The notes: generated by a model not told the origin, from the letters alone. A stretch of DNA of 64,000 nucleotides from Valencia hispanica (GCA_963556495.2 OY747705.1:22392501-22456500), one strand, 5' to 3'; shown: positions 8,042 through 20,047, numbered from the stretch's first letter. Translations and numbers: made by a program.

Positions 8042-11000
8042 CTGTCAGCATAGAGTGGAAATACAAAATTTTATTATGCAGCTCCATTGCAGAGTTTTTT
8101 CGAGCAGAAAGTCAGCAAGGGGGTTACAGAGAGGCTGATATTAAAATATCCGTAATGTAAAACACAGAAATAAAACAATTTAAAAAAATTACTAAAGCAG
8201 TCATTCAAATATAAACATACAATGTAATTTGAAATAAAGTTAGAAAAATTATGTTATCAAATAAATAATACATTCTACTGAATCCAGGCTAGAAAACGTT
8301 CTAATCAAAATCCAGGCTTAAGATATAAACTGTCAGTATCCCAGGATGTACGCTTTCTTAATTCAGTTTTAAATACAGGATGTCAGACTATAAAACCAAA
8401 GATGTTTTCCAAAACAATTAATTAAACCCCAAAGTAGGTAAGCACTGACCTCAGATTCATCTTTGGACCCATCTGGTTCCGACTCAGTCAGCCCCTCTCC
8501 CTCACGTTTCTGCTTCCACTCGGTCCAGCGCTGCAGCAGCTGTTCTGAGGCTCCTGCTATCTGGTTGCCTGCTGTGCCCAGACTGGCACGAGCGCTCTCC
8601 ACCAGGTCCAGGGTGCTGGTAATCTGAGTCACCGCGGTGTAGGTGGCATCCCTAGCCTTACGTGCACGGACCAGGGATTGCTCCAGAGCTCGCTCCTGCA
8701 CCTTGGCAGAGAGTTTCCCCAGACGGACAAAGTAGCTGGAGTTGGCCGAAGTGGTGGACACCTCCAAATTGGCAGGCTCAGCCACAGCAGCTGGAAAAGA
8801 AGTGCAATAATCTCATAGTCATATGCTTTATTCAATAGTTACAAATGTAAGGAAATACTGTTAATGACATTTTTAGTAATGTTAATAATTGAACAGTTCC
8901 AATTCAATATCCCCACAGTAGGAATTAAAATGCATGCAATATGATAAGACCTTTAATCACCACCATTTTTCTTGCACAAAATATTCACAAACACTTCATA
9001 CTTGAGGAAACAGATGGATATGGAACGTCTGCTATAGACAAGATCTGGATTGGGAGAGACCTTGCGGATCTGGATTCTTTGTTTTGCAGTTTTCAAAATA
9101 CACAAACACATTTAGGTATTTAATGTCTATCTACAGCATAGTTTGAGGGTGTAATCATTTAATGTAACAAATACAATTAATTATCTATCTATCACAGCAT
9201 CAAATGTTCAGCTTGATTTGAAGAATTTTAAAGCACATCTGCCCAGGATTCACAACCAGACAGCTTTTAAAAATGCATTTTGAGCAGCCTTTTTTTCCAG
9301 GGTGGGAACAAATACATATTCATGAATTAACAAAAAAAAAAGGGTGCAACACTTTGAATTTAATGCAGATTTTTTCAAACTGATAAAGACTCAAAATTAT
9401 ATACATACAAGCACAAATATATACATAGACTCCCACTAATATTTGAATAAAGGTAGTTTAGTATTCCAAACATGGAGAAGCAGCTTTCTGTTTCTATGCT
9501 CCCCTTATCTGGAACAAACTTCCTGGTGAGTGCAGACCTGCTGAAACTCTGAACTGCTTTAAATCGAGACTAAAAACCCATTTGTTTAGAATTGCCTTCG
9601 AGTAAATTATTACTGTTATATGTATCAAATGTGTTCATGCACTCTTGCTTTATTGATCTTTCTCTTGCTTTATTGTGCATTATGTGTAATGTGTGTTTCA
9701 TGCTAATTTGCAACTTTTACTTTTAAAATTCCAATGTTATATTCTATGTTTGTTTTTTTTGTTTTTTAAATCACCAAATCATGTAAAGCACCTTGAATTA
9801 CCCTGTTGTTAAAAGTGTGCTATACAAATAAAATTGCCTTGCCTGCCTGGTAAATGGTAGGAAAAAAACAACATATTTTTAATGTTAGGTGAACGCAAGG
9901 TGATGCTCTAAAGCCAGAATCAAACTGTTGTAGACAAAACTTTCATCGTGAACAGAGTCATGGCTAAAAGTGGTGTGTGTGAGCGTGATTTGCAGGTCTT
10001 TAAGCTGTCAAAAGTCTAAAATGAATGACACCTCTGTGTATAGTGACTGTATGTAAACTTCAGACTGGCACAGTATGCATCTGTTGTCAGTATTCCTACT
10101 CTTCTTCTGCTGCCACACATCCCCCTTGTATATTTTCACAGTTCACAATCACTGGACATCCCCATGGGCCTCATTGCTAACCTGGAGTATTGCAAGTTGA
10201 TACAATTGCATGACATCACAGTAGCAGGTGTCAAAGCTGTGAGTGTTGGAAATTACAGACACTGTATGAGCCAAGAGCACAGAAGGCAAGTTCATTGCTC
10301 TGTCCTGACTTCCTCTCTATGAATAGCTCCTAACCATTCATGAAATCAGTTTGCAGATGAAGTGAACTCAGTTAAATCCTATTTCTGTGTACAGTCTTAT
10401 TTTTCACATACAGATGTCGTTACATCAAACCATCAAGAGCAGTCTTCTCTGCAAAGGCAGACATTTGGAGAAATTGGTTTGTTTTTAAACAGAATTATAG
10501 TTTCTATATTTAGTATTTATACTGACCCAGCTCCCTCTCAGTAAGTGGCAGGTTCTGATCAACCCAGTCTTCAGATCGGCTTAGGGCCAGACCCATCCCA
10601 CTGCTGACCATCTGGCCCATCCTGGTGCCCATGACGGTGTTGATACCACCACTGACCGCCGCCCGGGTGAGCTCGACACCACTCATTACAGCGCCCAGCA
10701 CCGCATCTTTGGCCCCTGTCACCGACTGGTACACCATACCTACAGTGTCTGACACCACCTGGGGGAGTAATGAAGAGACAAGGTGTCAGAGATTATGGGA
10801 TTTTAAAGCAATAGTCCTTCTGAACCCATTATAGTGCCAGTATGAAAAAAAATAAATAAAAAGGTAGGACAACAAAATGAACCGCTGTTTAAGACATGGG
10901 TATTCAAGATAATCAGAAGAAGCAGTGTGATTAAAAAAAAAACAATTTAAATGTTCAGTAAAACAATGAAGACAAAAATAACTATAGACATCAGCATACA

Positions 11001-12756
11001 ATCATGATAAAAACAAAGCATTCATATTACTGTTGTACCAGAACATATTCATCACACCTCGGCCACCTTTTTAATAATTTTTTCGATATTTTGTTATACT
11101 CAAATCAAACCAATTTAGACATAGTTCTCTTTATGTCAGCGGTGTTGCCTGGCGGACCAGCGTTCACTGGTCCCCCGGGAAACACCTCCATTTGACGCAT
11201 CTTTCAAACAGGATATGCGGGAGGGGTTAGACTCTGGCAGGGGGATGAGGGGCTCTTTAAGCAAGACTGTAGGGGTGGACTGTTATGTAGGTTTTTTTGT
11301 AAACAGCTGCAGTCTTGATGCTATGACCTTAGTGCCAGAAACGGATATTGGTGAGACCTGTTCTTGATAATTAAAACAAAAAAAACATTCAGAGCTCTGA
11401 AAAACTGCTGAAGCCTGTCGTCTTTTTTCCATCATACGCTAATGTTCATGACTGCTGGTTTTTTATTCCGTTTGTTCAACGACAACAAACCTCGACACAG
11501 CATACAGTATCAGCACGAACGCCTTGAGCTTGTTTCAGCAACCTGATCCATAATCTAACGTGAGGCAATTTTGTCAACAAGATGAAGCTTGGCTGAAACT
11601 GCATCATCAACAGAGCAATGACCCCACGAAAGCTAGCAAAACAGGATGGCTGAAAAAGAAAAGAATCAAGGTGTTTCAATCATCCAGTCAAAGTCCAGAC
11701 CTTAAACTGATTGAACTGCAATTCAAGGACCTTAAAGGCCTGTTCGCTAAACAGGTTTTACTACAACCTCTCAGTAGATGATGATGTGCTAGTTAAAAAC
11801 GTATCAACTCAGAAGGGAACTAAAATGATTTGTAGGTTCTCCCTGACCTTGTCAGCTGGTTGGTGAAGAATCGGCAGCTTTTCCTCCATCTTATTGAGTC
11901 CTTTCATGGCATACTCATTCACTGTGGTGACTGAAATGACATACAGCATAGAAACTCACTTGAAGTATAAGAATATTGGAAGCCACTATTGCAGTTGGCA
12001 AACAAAATTGCTCTCAACTTAATGTGAACAGATACACTTTTGTGTTTACAGTAGAACAGCAGCAAAGACATTTAACAGCGGTAAAATATGTGGAAAGTTT
12101 GTGTTTAGCTTTTTCCAGAAACTTTTTTAAAATGATCCTGTAACCCCTGAGGTTTCGGCAAACCTCAAGCTCATTTCACACTTTATCCTTTGGAACGGCA
12201 TTCTCATTTATTTTAATGGTAGGTTTCAGAGGACATTTACAAACTGTTATTGCATACACGTTACATCACTCCATGCAGAGAGAAGAACCTTACGCTGTGG
12301 TTCAATCATGTCCAAAACAGGCTTGGACCCCGTGCTGGCAGCTGCTCCAAGTGTTCGGACCCCACTCTCTGCAACATCCATCACACCCTTCAGCAAGGGC
12401 ACGTTGTCTTTGGTGCTGCTGTAGGCACTGGAAACGGCCTCGCAGGCAGAACTGACCAGGGGCAGGTGGCTCACTCTGGTAACAACATTCTGGGACCAGA
12501 AAGTAACATTTAGGGTCTCGTAAAAATTGCAAAATACACCATTTCCTGGAACAAATCTTCCTTCTAATGCTTTCATTTACATTTAGTTGTATTTTTACAC
12601 TAATCGTTTTTGAACTGGGAGGTATTACAAGCGTAAAATAAATTATAATTTGTATTGGGTGTGACAGTGGGTCTCTGTGTTCCTCACCTGCTGCTCTCCA
12701 TTAGCTGGTTCAGTTGCTGCAGCTCCAGCCTCATTAGTTTTCCCACTGTCTGCCAT
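7823..12756 (-). CDS. plin3: perilipin-family lipid-droplet protein, six coding exons (plin3-like)
   Basis: Perilipins coat cytosolic lipid droplets and control lipase access. PLIN3 (TIP47) is a soluble, exchangeable member that binds nascent droplets. Six minus-strand exons with canonical AG/GT borders join in frame: 12688-12756, 12294-12489, 11848-11930, 10527-10758, 8450-8790, 7823-8041. They give 380 residues. Residues 24-116 are the PAT domain (RVSHLPLVSS..., AYSSTKDNVPLLKG, IEPQ, LPILHQP). Residues 117-165 form amphipathic 11-mer-type repeats (SVTGAKDAV, SGVELTRAAVSG). Then come GTRMGQMVSSG and SRSEDWVDQNLPLT. Residues 194-380 match the C-terminal helical bundle (SYFVRLGKLS, LESRALSM, QGLPG). 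Wording such as SEDW...LPLT.REL and ESRALSM fits PLIN3 better than PLIN2. The usual final ~50 residues with the GPF-type end were not found. Confidence 0.85.
8450..8790 (-). CDS. plin3: perilipin exon 6: helical-bundle start
   Basis: The 341-bp exon has acceptor TTCCAG and donor GTCAGT, ending in phase 0. It encodes residues 194-307. SYFVRLGKLSAKVQERA aligns with the conserved YFVRLGSLS segment of PLIN3. The downstream WTEWKQK matches the W..W.(Q/R) position. An acidic linker (ESEPDGSKDESE) ends the exon. Confidence 0.9.
9455..9850 (+). mobile_element. L2-like LINE 3' end, 5'-truncated
   Basis: It contains a decayed version of the RT ORF C-terminus (ATGGAGAAGCAGCTTTC...TATGCTCCCC...CTGGAACAA) seen intact at about 25800-25870. 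This is followed by the typical AAATAAAATTGCC end and a TTGCC-type 3' tail at about 9825-9850. It lies in perilipin intron 5. Confidence 0.75.
9851..10526. other. intron 5 remainder, unassigned
   Basis: No repeat or exon was recognised with confidence. Short open frames here lack motifs. Confidence 0.3.
10527..10758 (-). CDS. plin3: perilipin exon 5: 11-mer repeat region
   Basis: The 232-bp exon has acceptor CCCCCAG and donor GTCAGT, ending in phase 1. It encodes residues 117-193. The TGAKDAV and SGVELTRAAVSGGIN segments are amphipathic 11-mer-like repeats that mediate droplet binding. The repeat array is shorter than in mammalian PLIN3. It ends with the conserved W.(D/E)..LPLT..EL motif. 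Confidence 0.9.
11550..11735 (+). mobile_element. Tc1-like transposase fragment in intron 4
   Basis: A short frame reads like the second half of a Tc1 catalytic core: a QSNDPTK...K.GWLKKK stretch, then SQSPDLKLIELQFKDLK. This corresponds to the 'QDNDPKH...SPDLNPIE..W.DLK' region, with the catalytic Asp replaced. It is decayed, with no terminal repeats found. Confidence 0.6.
11848..11930 (-). CDS. plin3: perilipin exon 4: PAT domain end
   Basis: The 83-bp exon has acceptor TTTCAG and donor GTCAGG. With the split codon it encodes residues 89-116: NEYAMKGLNKMEEKLPILHQ, then PADK. This corresponds to the conserved 'Y..KGLD..EE.LPIL.QP' segment of perilipins. The exon ends in phase 0. Confidence 0.9.
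12294..12489 (-). CDS. plin3: perilipin exon 3: PAT domain core
   Basis: The 196-bp exon has acceptor CCCAG before 12489 and donor GTAAGG after 12294, ending in phase 1. It encodes residues 24-88. The conserved pattern RV..LPLV...C..V...Y..TK is visible, followed by G.....AE.GV.TL..A.....P.L...EPQ. This is the most diagnostic exon for the PAT family. Confidence 0.92.
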
Positions 12757-12777
12757 TGTGACTGCTGGGTTCAATCT
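12688..12777 (-). CDS. plin3: perilipin exon 2: 5' UTR end and ATG
   Basis: The ATG is at 12756-12754 and encodes MADSGKTNEAGAAATEPANG then EQQ (23 residues), a short unstructured N-terminus typical of PLIN2/3. An acceptor CAG precedes 12777 and the donor GTGAGG follows 12688 (phase 0). About 21 bases upstream of the ATG are untranslated. The next exon follows after a 198-bp intron. Confidence 0.85.
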
Positions 12778-13934
12778 CTGACACGGAATACAGAAAGAGT
12801 TAGAAATTGAGATTCACCTCACTTTGCTCCGAGTGCATGATGAAACACAGCTTCCTCTCTGGAAGTCTTTGTTAAAGTGGCTGATATACTTTATCTTGCA
12901 GGAATAGCTGTCCTGTCAGATGGCTTAAATGCACGAAGAAAGAAAGCTCAGCCATGTTAAATCCATTAGTCAACACTATGATGCAACAAGGATGAAACTT
13001 CAAAACAACTAAAAAACAATGAAATAACCCTTTAATTCAGCAGAGAATGAGGTGGGAATTGAATGCCTTAGGCATTATTAGCAAGCTTAAGCAATATTTT
13101 CGGTAAGAACAGGGACTGTCCTCTCCCATTGACTCTACATGCAAACAAGCAGTGGAGAAGTCATTTTAGGTGCAACTGACTGGTCATTTTTATTATCCTT
13201 AGCAGCTCACCAACAGATGCACGCTGTGGGTGAAGAGTCTTATCGCCTGCATCAAACCACCACTATTTTACACCACGGCAAAACTTGAGGCAGGGGATTA
13301 CAGCAACTCACATGTTGCCCAGGTAAACAACAAGTCAAAGAGCCCTCAAGAGTGACGGGAGCGGCAGCAATTTGAAAGGGAAATGCTGACTCAGACGCTG
13401 CAGGGCCTACAACAGTCTATAAGGTTAAAACTCCATCCAGCTCAGTCTAAACTAAGGAAGCTGCTTAAGATAAAAAGTGAAACATTTTGAGCAATCTAAA
13501 TACAAATCTACTTTCCTCTGACTCAACAGACTGCTGCTCTATTTAAACTTGAATTTAAAAGCGCAAAAAACAAGTCTGAATATAAACTAAGATTGCAACT
13601 ATTCCCGAGTAGAGCTATATTTTAAATGCTACAGATAGATTTATTGGCATCCCTGGTAGAGGAATTATACTGTAGTAGCTTAAGTCACAATATATATTTT
13701 TAAACCAATCTTTAATTCCTACATTTATGAGGAAGAAAATCCCACATTAATAAATAACTGACTAAATCAGCCCTGGTACAATTGCTGGTTCTTCATCTGT
13801 CAATACCTTGTACAAAACCCTTTTTGCTAATAAGACAACACTTAGTCTACTCCTACAACATTTCACAAGGCAGGAGAATACAGAGAGAGGAATCACTCAC
13901 CATTCCTCTTTACACAATCCCTCTAGATTGCACA
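12778..13934. other. intron 1, proximal part, unassigned
   Basis: AT-rich DNA with no convincing exon or repeat family. Confidence 0.3.
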
Positions 13935-14680
13935 GATATTGGATAATTACTGAATGGATGATGGCAACAAGTTATTTAACCCAAACTGATGCAATGAGTA
14001 GCTTTTCATTTCTTAAGCAAGCATGTCGAAAGACGCATCCCGTGGTGGTGGGGAGAAGTCTGTTTAAGAAGGGTCAAATCATTGGAATGAAACAAGCAGA
14101 GAAAACATCTTAGGAGATTGCAGAAGCTGGTAGAATTGAGGTTAGGAACTGTGTGACGCATTATTATTAACTGGAGGGAAAGTGGGAAACCATAGTTTTT
14201 GAGGAAGAGATGTGGTAGTAAAAAACTCCTAAAATGATAATGACTGGCTATCACTTCAAAGTTTGGTGACATCAAATTGAAGAAAAAACAACTCAGGGCT
14301 ATGTTTAACAGTAAAAGTAAGACAATCTCCACATACACAAAGAAAACTCAAGGTATTGGATCTGAATCCCTGTGTGGCCTTAAGAAAACCCCTAATCAGT
14401 GAGGCTTACCGGAGAAAAAGGCTCCAATTTGCAAGACATGATTTTTACACCTCGACAGGGCACCACTGAGTCCTAACCTTATCCCCATTGAGAATCTTTG
14501 GGATGTGCTAAAAAAGGCTTTGCGCAGGGGTCTGACTCTCCCGTCATCAATGCAAGAGCTTGGTGAATAAATATTGCCAAACTGGATGGAAATAAATCCT
14601 GTGAAATTCTAGAAATTCTCAGAACGACTAAGAGGCCTCTAGATGTCTTTACAGGTGCTGCTTCTGTATGTGTGAGGTGA
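13935..14680 (+). mobile_element. Tc1-like element with internal deletion
   Basis: It contains the 5' and N-terminal region (about 13990-14400: GGCAAATCATTGG-like start, AAAACATCTTAGGAGATTGC, ACTGTGTGACGC) in near-normal order. It then jumps to the end of the catalytic core (about 14455-14600), which reads P(N)LIPIENLWDVLKKALRRG and LTLPSSMQELGE. The middle, including the first catalytic Asp, is missing. Frame breaks are present. It sits in perilipin intron 1. Confidence 0.75.
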
Positions 14681-14689
14681 CATGTTAGA

Positions 14690-15310
14690 TCAGTTAGTTT
14701 CTGGGTGAACTTTGATATGACTCACCACCAGGCAGTCGGCTGTTGTATCAGCTCAGCATTCCTATCCAACAGCCACCAGAAAGAGATTTTGCCTAATTGC
14801 ATTACCAATCTCAGCAGGCAATTCCTTCTATTGATCAATTTTCTCTTTTGTCATCTCTCCCCTGCATTAGGACACAACAAACAAAAGCAAGCAAGGACAG
14901 GAAAGAGGAGAGCATCTCTAGCAACAACCTTATGTCTCTCTGGTGCCCAGGACATGTGGAGGACATCTGTTCTTGCTCCACCAGATGGCACATAGACATA
15001 AATGGACTCCACCTGTCTTGGGACACTTAAAAGCTGCTCGACAGGCTTGGCCTGATGTATTTTGACAAATAAGTCAAAGAAGGACATGGGTTTAAGCTTG
15101 ATAGCTGCTGCAGAAATAACCTCAGACAGCAGAAAGAGTGGGCTGACTAGCTGCAACCTGTAATGCACCTGAAGAAAATGCTGTGGTGGACCGGTTACAT
15201 CCACCTGATAGGATTAACCGTTCAAAGAGATGGCAAACTGTGCTTCAAGAAGCTTTAGCTGACTTCAATAAAGAGATGCCTTTTAATCATTTCACATATT
15301 TTAGTTGTCA
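14690..15310 (+). repeat. decayed retroelement-like coding fragment
   Basis: Two overlapping frames share a weak line of sense: a DINGLHLSWDT-type motif near 15000, then a stretch to about 15260 encoding IQRDGKLCFKK-like words. GLHLS..G..-type motifs occur in SGNH-like domains carried by some fish retroelements. The reading is broken by several shifts. The class is inferred and uncertain. Confidence 0.25.
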
Positions 15311-17700
15311 AAGGGAATAAAATATTCTCTCTCATGTTTCCACAAAACTGTAGCGTTAGAACAGCCTCTGTGGGCTCTGTGTGAAGGAAGATTACAATTT
15401 ATTGCAACAGCTTGGTTGAGCAACATGCTTTCTTCCAAGTGTCAGATGGTGACATCTTCACTGGCTTCATTATAAAGCAAAGTCTGACTCTATCAGCGTT
15501 GAAGTCAAGCACGAGATAAACCTGAGATAAATATTCTTGAGATTTGAGAGACGTTGAGAGAAAAAAAAGAAAGTTATGCATAGCAATAGGCCCATTTTAG
15601 TGATTCATAAATAATCAGACCTCTGACAACAGATTCCTATAAAACACTCACTTAAATGGAAGCATAATCTGTCAAAATAAGAGAACTGCTTCACGCCGTT
15701 TGAACCTACAACTCAATACGACCTTTGATATTAGGGCTGGTACAGATTATGAGAGCTATAAGGATATTTGCTATAGCAGGGCTTATCATGCATATGAAAC
15801 AAAAGACACACACGGGGAGTTTGTGGCTTAGAGCAGTGATTCTCAAACATTGTTACGTTTTTTTCTGCATTTTGTCTAAAAAGAAAAGATATATGTTCTT
15901 AGTAATAAACTCAATTTTCTTACTAAAGTAGTTACAAAGCATCCCAAAAAGTTGGAATTCAAGGTGGGGTAATCAGTTATTGTCTCAAACACCAACCTGA
16001 AAAATCCAATGTGGCTCTCTAGTATATAAAACAGTGATAGATTCTTAATAAAATATTTCACACACAGTACCATTCAAAATTATTTAGGTAACATATTGCT
16101 ATAGTTTATCTTCAAAATACAGAGAAATACATTGCTAACAGCCTGTATTAACCAAACTTAGCTTAGTCATTGAGAACATCCCTTATTAAATCCGAACTGG
16201 AATACATTTTTGTCAGGTTTGTTGTGATTCCCGGAAGCATTCAGTAATTAGGCTAACTCTAGCATACAGCCAGATCATGGTCAATTGGTTCAGACATGCC
16301 TTACAAATAATACCTACATTTCTCCTGAGTTCCACCAAAGGCAACCTATGAGCCACCAGTGGTAACTCTACCAAAATTTGCGAACCGTGCAGTGAGAGAG
16401 ACAGTAACTGGTTTGAAACAATGAAATACCCTAACCAGAAGGGTTTGTTTTTTTTGTTTGTTTTTAAAGTGGAAGTGTTTAATACCGATGGAAAAACTAA
16501 TTAATCTGGGAATTATTTACACCAATCAACCTTATAGTGATCAGCAGGTAAAATTTTCATTTATTTTTTATTTTAATTCAGTAGTTCAAAATTGAGCAGA
16601 ATTAAGCAGTATCACCCCCCATAAAAAACATAAACAGTTATTTGACACCGTTAGTTTTTTGTTTTAAAATGTGCACAACTTAAATACAGTTAGGAAGTCT
16701 GATGAAAAGATATGGGGGTAATTCTGTCATTTCCTCATATTCTGTGTCTTTAAAACTACCACTCCCATAAAAAACCTGCAGCATGTTTTACTCTTTTATG
16801 ATCAATATTGGTTACATTCTGTAGTAAAATTAAAACTAAGTTTACACAAATAAGTGGAAGTGTTATAACCATCATTAAGGACATTGGAATTGGCAGGTCA
16901 GTGGATAGGGCTGAGTTCTCTTTTGAAATAAAATTGAACTTAATACTAATTTGAAGAACTTTTATTTCTTATCTTTACTTGCATATTAAGAACATCTTGT
17001 ATAAAACCTTTTAATCAGCGGTCAACAGCAGTTTAGAGAAATCTGCGAGCGTCAAAATACTCAACATAAAATATCCTCCGATCAAAAAGATCTTATTCTA
17101 GCAAAGTCATGAAATTCATGCATGATTATTTTTTAAATGAAAAAAATTCTTTTAAAGCTATTAAGACTTTTCTGGATAAGATTAACACAATTTGAAGTTA
17201 CAAAATGAGATTATTTTTATTTTTAAGAGAAATCACAGGCTGAAAACACTGTCACGCTCCTGCCTGAAACAATATTACCACAATCATGGTTTAAAAAGTA
17301 ACAAAAAAATCCCTACTAACAATAAGCACCAAAGATTATCTGGTAAAAAGAAAACCCCCTTTAGCTACTTCTGGACATTTAAAAGCCATTATCAGAGAGG
17401 TTTCACTGTCACGCCTTTCACTTTGTGGCTAGTGAACTTTAACCCAGATGAGGTCACAGATTTGTTACTGTGGCTAAAATCGCTCCTGTTTAAATCAACG
17501 TTTTATTATTCACTATAATCTCACAGTTCAACATATGTTTAGCAATATTAATAAAAGTAAACACAGCTGTGTTCTCGGGCTGTAAATGGCAGCAACGCCC
17601 TGTTTGTCACACGAGCTGATGTTATTAAAGTTAGCTTTAGCAACAGCTGCTCATTTAAGGTTTTAGAAGCTGCTTTAAAAATACAACGAAGCGGTGAAAA
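15311..17700. other. intron 1, distal part, unassigned
   Basis: Long AT-rich stretch with no motif-bearing open frame. It ends at the candidate first exon. Confidence 0.3.
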
Positions 17701-17711
17701 AAAACACTGAC

Positions 17712-17800
17712 CTCACTGACACGCCGTTTCTCCTCTGCCCTGCAGTGACCTGCTGTGTCAATGCTGTTCAATGAACGGATCCTACTCTTATCAGAGTCTT
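17712..17800 (-). other. plin3: candidate non-coding first exon of the perilipin gene
   Basis: On the minus strand a GC-richer segment ends at a donor. Two overlapping options are visible, A|GTGAGG after 17717 and GAG|GTCAGT after 17712. Perilipin genes usually start with a non-coding exon, and exon 2 here has an acceptor upstream of the ATG. No ATG occurs in this segment. The start is approximate and was placed relative to the CCAAT box. Transcript data would settle it. Confidence 0.4.
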
Positions 17801-17837
17801 TCCACTGAAGTGTTGAGCAACTAGTTAATTCTAGGAG

Positions 17838-17885
17838 GGGGCGTGACCTTGCAATGTTTTAGGATGTTTAGCAACAGCCAATCAC
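17838..17885 (-). promoter_or_regulatory. candidate perilipin promoter elements
   Basis: CCAAT on the plus strand (17878-17882; ATTGG on the sense strand) lies about 80 bp upstream of the candidate first exon. Between them is a GC/KLF-like GGGGGCGTG overlapping GCAAGGTCAC (minus strand, about 17843-17852), which resembles an ERR/SF-1 nuclear-receptor half site. Spacing fits a proximal promoter. Binding is inference. Confidence 0.35.
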
Positions 17886-18989
17886 TGCATAGAAACTACA
17901 CGGTGGAGAGTGCTACTTCCTGTAACCTCTGATTCACTATTCACGACTACACTGCTTGTGTCACTATTAATACTACACTAAAACATCACGTTAGATGCTG
18001 TTTAAAATAATAATACACCGAAAATATACTCAACTACATATTAATACATGTGAGTTTTTGTTGCTCCATTTGAACCAGTGGATTTTATTGGTATTTTGTC
18101 TGATAGAACAACACAAAGTAGCATATGATTGTGACATGGAAGGAAAATTATCCCCGAACTTCTAAAAGGTATAAAGTGTGGTACACATTGGTATTCAGCC
18201 TCCCCGTATCAATACTTAGTAACACTTTTGCTACAATTATATCTGCAAGTATTAAAAAAACAACAAAAAAACAAATTGGGCAGAGTTGTGTAGTAACTAG
18301 TTACATTTAGCCTACTTGGGTAACAGAAAATAGTTTCACTGCACCATATTTACTTTTACTTGATATTATTGTGAGGTATCTACTACACTTACTTGGGTCA
18401 AACCTCTGGCTACCCTACCCAAAATGAGTAGCTTCACTGAATAAAGATCATGTTTTAACCAAAAAAAGCACCAGACACAAACCTATAGTTAAGTAAGACA
18501 TTTTTTTTACAGAATCTTTACTGTTCTAATATAATTTTCTATCTGCTGAGTCTGTTGTGCTATTTGGAGGGCAAGTGATACAGTAAACAGTATGTATGGT
18601 CACTGGAATTTCTAGAATTGCTGCCCTGGGTGGCTGCATGTTGGAGTGGCTCTGTTGGCTACATATTAAGTTTTGGTTTTTTTGTAAATTGGTTCCTCTT
18701 TTTTCTTGAGGGAAATTGCATTTTTTTTACCTGTATATTTTCTAGTTTTTGGTGCTGTGAAGCTGGAAGGATTTTTGCTGTAAATTTTTCACTTTTTGAC
18801 AACTTGTTATGATACGTAACCATGGTAACAATGTGGTTTACAGCCGGGAGCAGCTGATTAACATTGCAAAAGCTGAATAATACCTCAACTGAAGCCACAA
18901 ATCCCTGATGAGTTGATAAGGAGGAGACGTGGATGCAGAGCAGGAGCGAAAAGGAGACAGAGAAAGAGGAAGTTCAAGCCATCTCTTCC

Positions 18990-19345
18990 ATCGATCATTC
19001 AAATTCAATTCAATTCAAATTCAAAAATACTTTATTGATCCCAGAGGGAAATTAAGTGTTGGTATAGCTCATATAATTAATTCTTTAAGGAGTTGTTGTA
19101 GATGATGATGGCTGTGGGCAGGCAGGATTTCCTGTAGCGGTCTGTATTGCAGCGAAACTGAAGAAGCCTCCGACTGAAGACGCTCTGTTGTTGTATGACA
19201 GACTCAGGGTTGTCCATAATTTTTTTTATTTTATGAAGAATCCCTCTTTGCATTATCATCTCCAGATGTTCCACAGTTTTCCCAAGAACAGAACCAGCCT
19301 TCTTTATCAGGTTGTTTAGCATTTTTAAATCCCTGGCTCATAATA
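18990..19345 (-). mobile_element. CR1/Rex1-like LINE 3' fragment, minus orientation
   Basis: The minus-strand sequence matches 21860-22190 of the plus-strand LINE: the ORF end (LNNLIKKAGSVLGKTVEHLE, ...ILHKIKKIMDNPE), the segment before the stop, and the 3' end with TTTCCCTCTGGGATC, AATAAAGTA and the AATTGAATT-rich tail. It lies head to head with the plus-strand copy, only about 15 bp from its start. Confidence 0.85.
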
Positions 19346-19360
19346 ATAATCTGGCTCATA

Positions 19361-20029
19361 ATGGGCAATGTAAGATCACTGGCTAACAAGATGGATGAAC
19401 TCCAAGCCCTTACAAGGACTCAGCCAGAGTACCGTGAATGCAGTGTTATGTGTTTTACTGAGACGTGGCTGCTGGATCACATTCCCGACTCCAACGTCTC
19501 TCTGCCAGGCTTCCTGACTGTACAAGCAGACAGAGATCTGAAAACGAGCAGGAAAAGAAAAGGTGGTGGAGTAGCAGTGCTTGTCAACAACAGATGGTGT
19601 CACCCAGGACATGTTACTGTGAAGTGTCGTCTCTGCAGCCCAGATGTCGAACTCTTGGCAGTAGGTTTTCGTCCATATTATTTACCAAGAGAGTTCACCA
19701 GTGTAATTTTGGCAGTTGTTTACATTCCACCTTCACCCGTTGCCGAGAATGCACGTGATGTCATCTGTTCCTATGTTGCTAAGCTACAGACACAGAACCC
19801 CAATGCATTTATGGCAATATCTGGTGATTTTAATAATGCTTCGCTCTCTACTACACTTCCAACATTTCAACAGTTTGTCAGCTGCTCTACAAGAGAAAAC
19901 AGGACCTTGGATTTGTTTTATGCAATTGTAAATGAGGCATACATGTCCAAACCAAGACCTCCTCTAGGACAATCAGATCACAATCTTGTTTTTCTCTGTT
20001 CAGAATACAAACCACTTGTTCAGAGGTAA
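19361..20029 (+). pseudogene. LINE endonuclease (APE-type) segment
   Basis: 222 residues with the APE-like endonuclease motifs in order: N-terminal 'NVRSL.NK.DEL', catalytic Glu in CFTETWLL (about residues 31-38), ISGDFNN (about 149-155), and SDHNLV near the end (about 205-210). The enzyme would nick target DNA for target-primed reverse transcription. The frame ends at a stop just before the RT segment, so the product would be separated from its RT. Confidence 0.8.
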
Positions 20030-20047
20030 CTTGTTACAAAGGAAATT

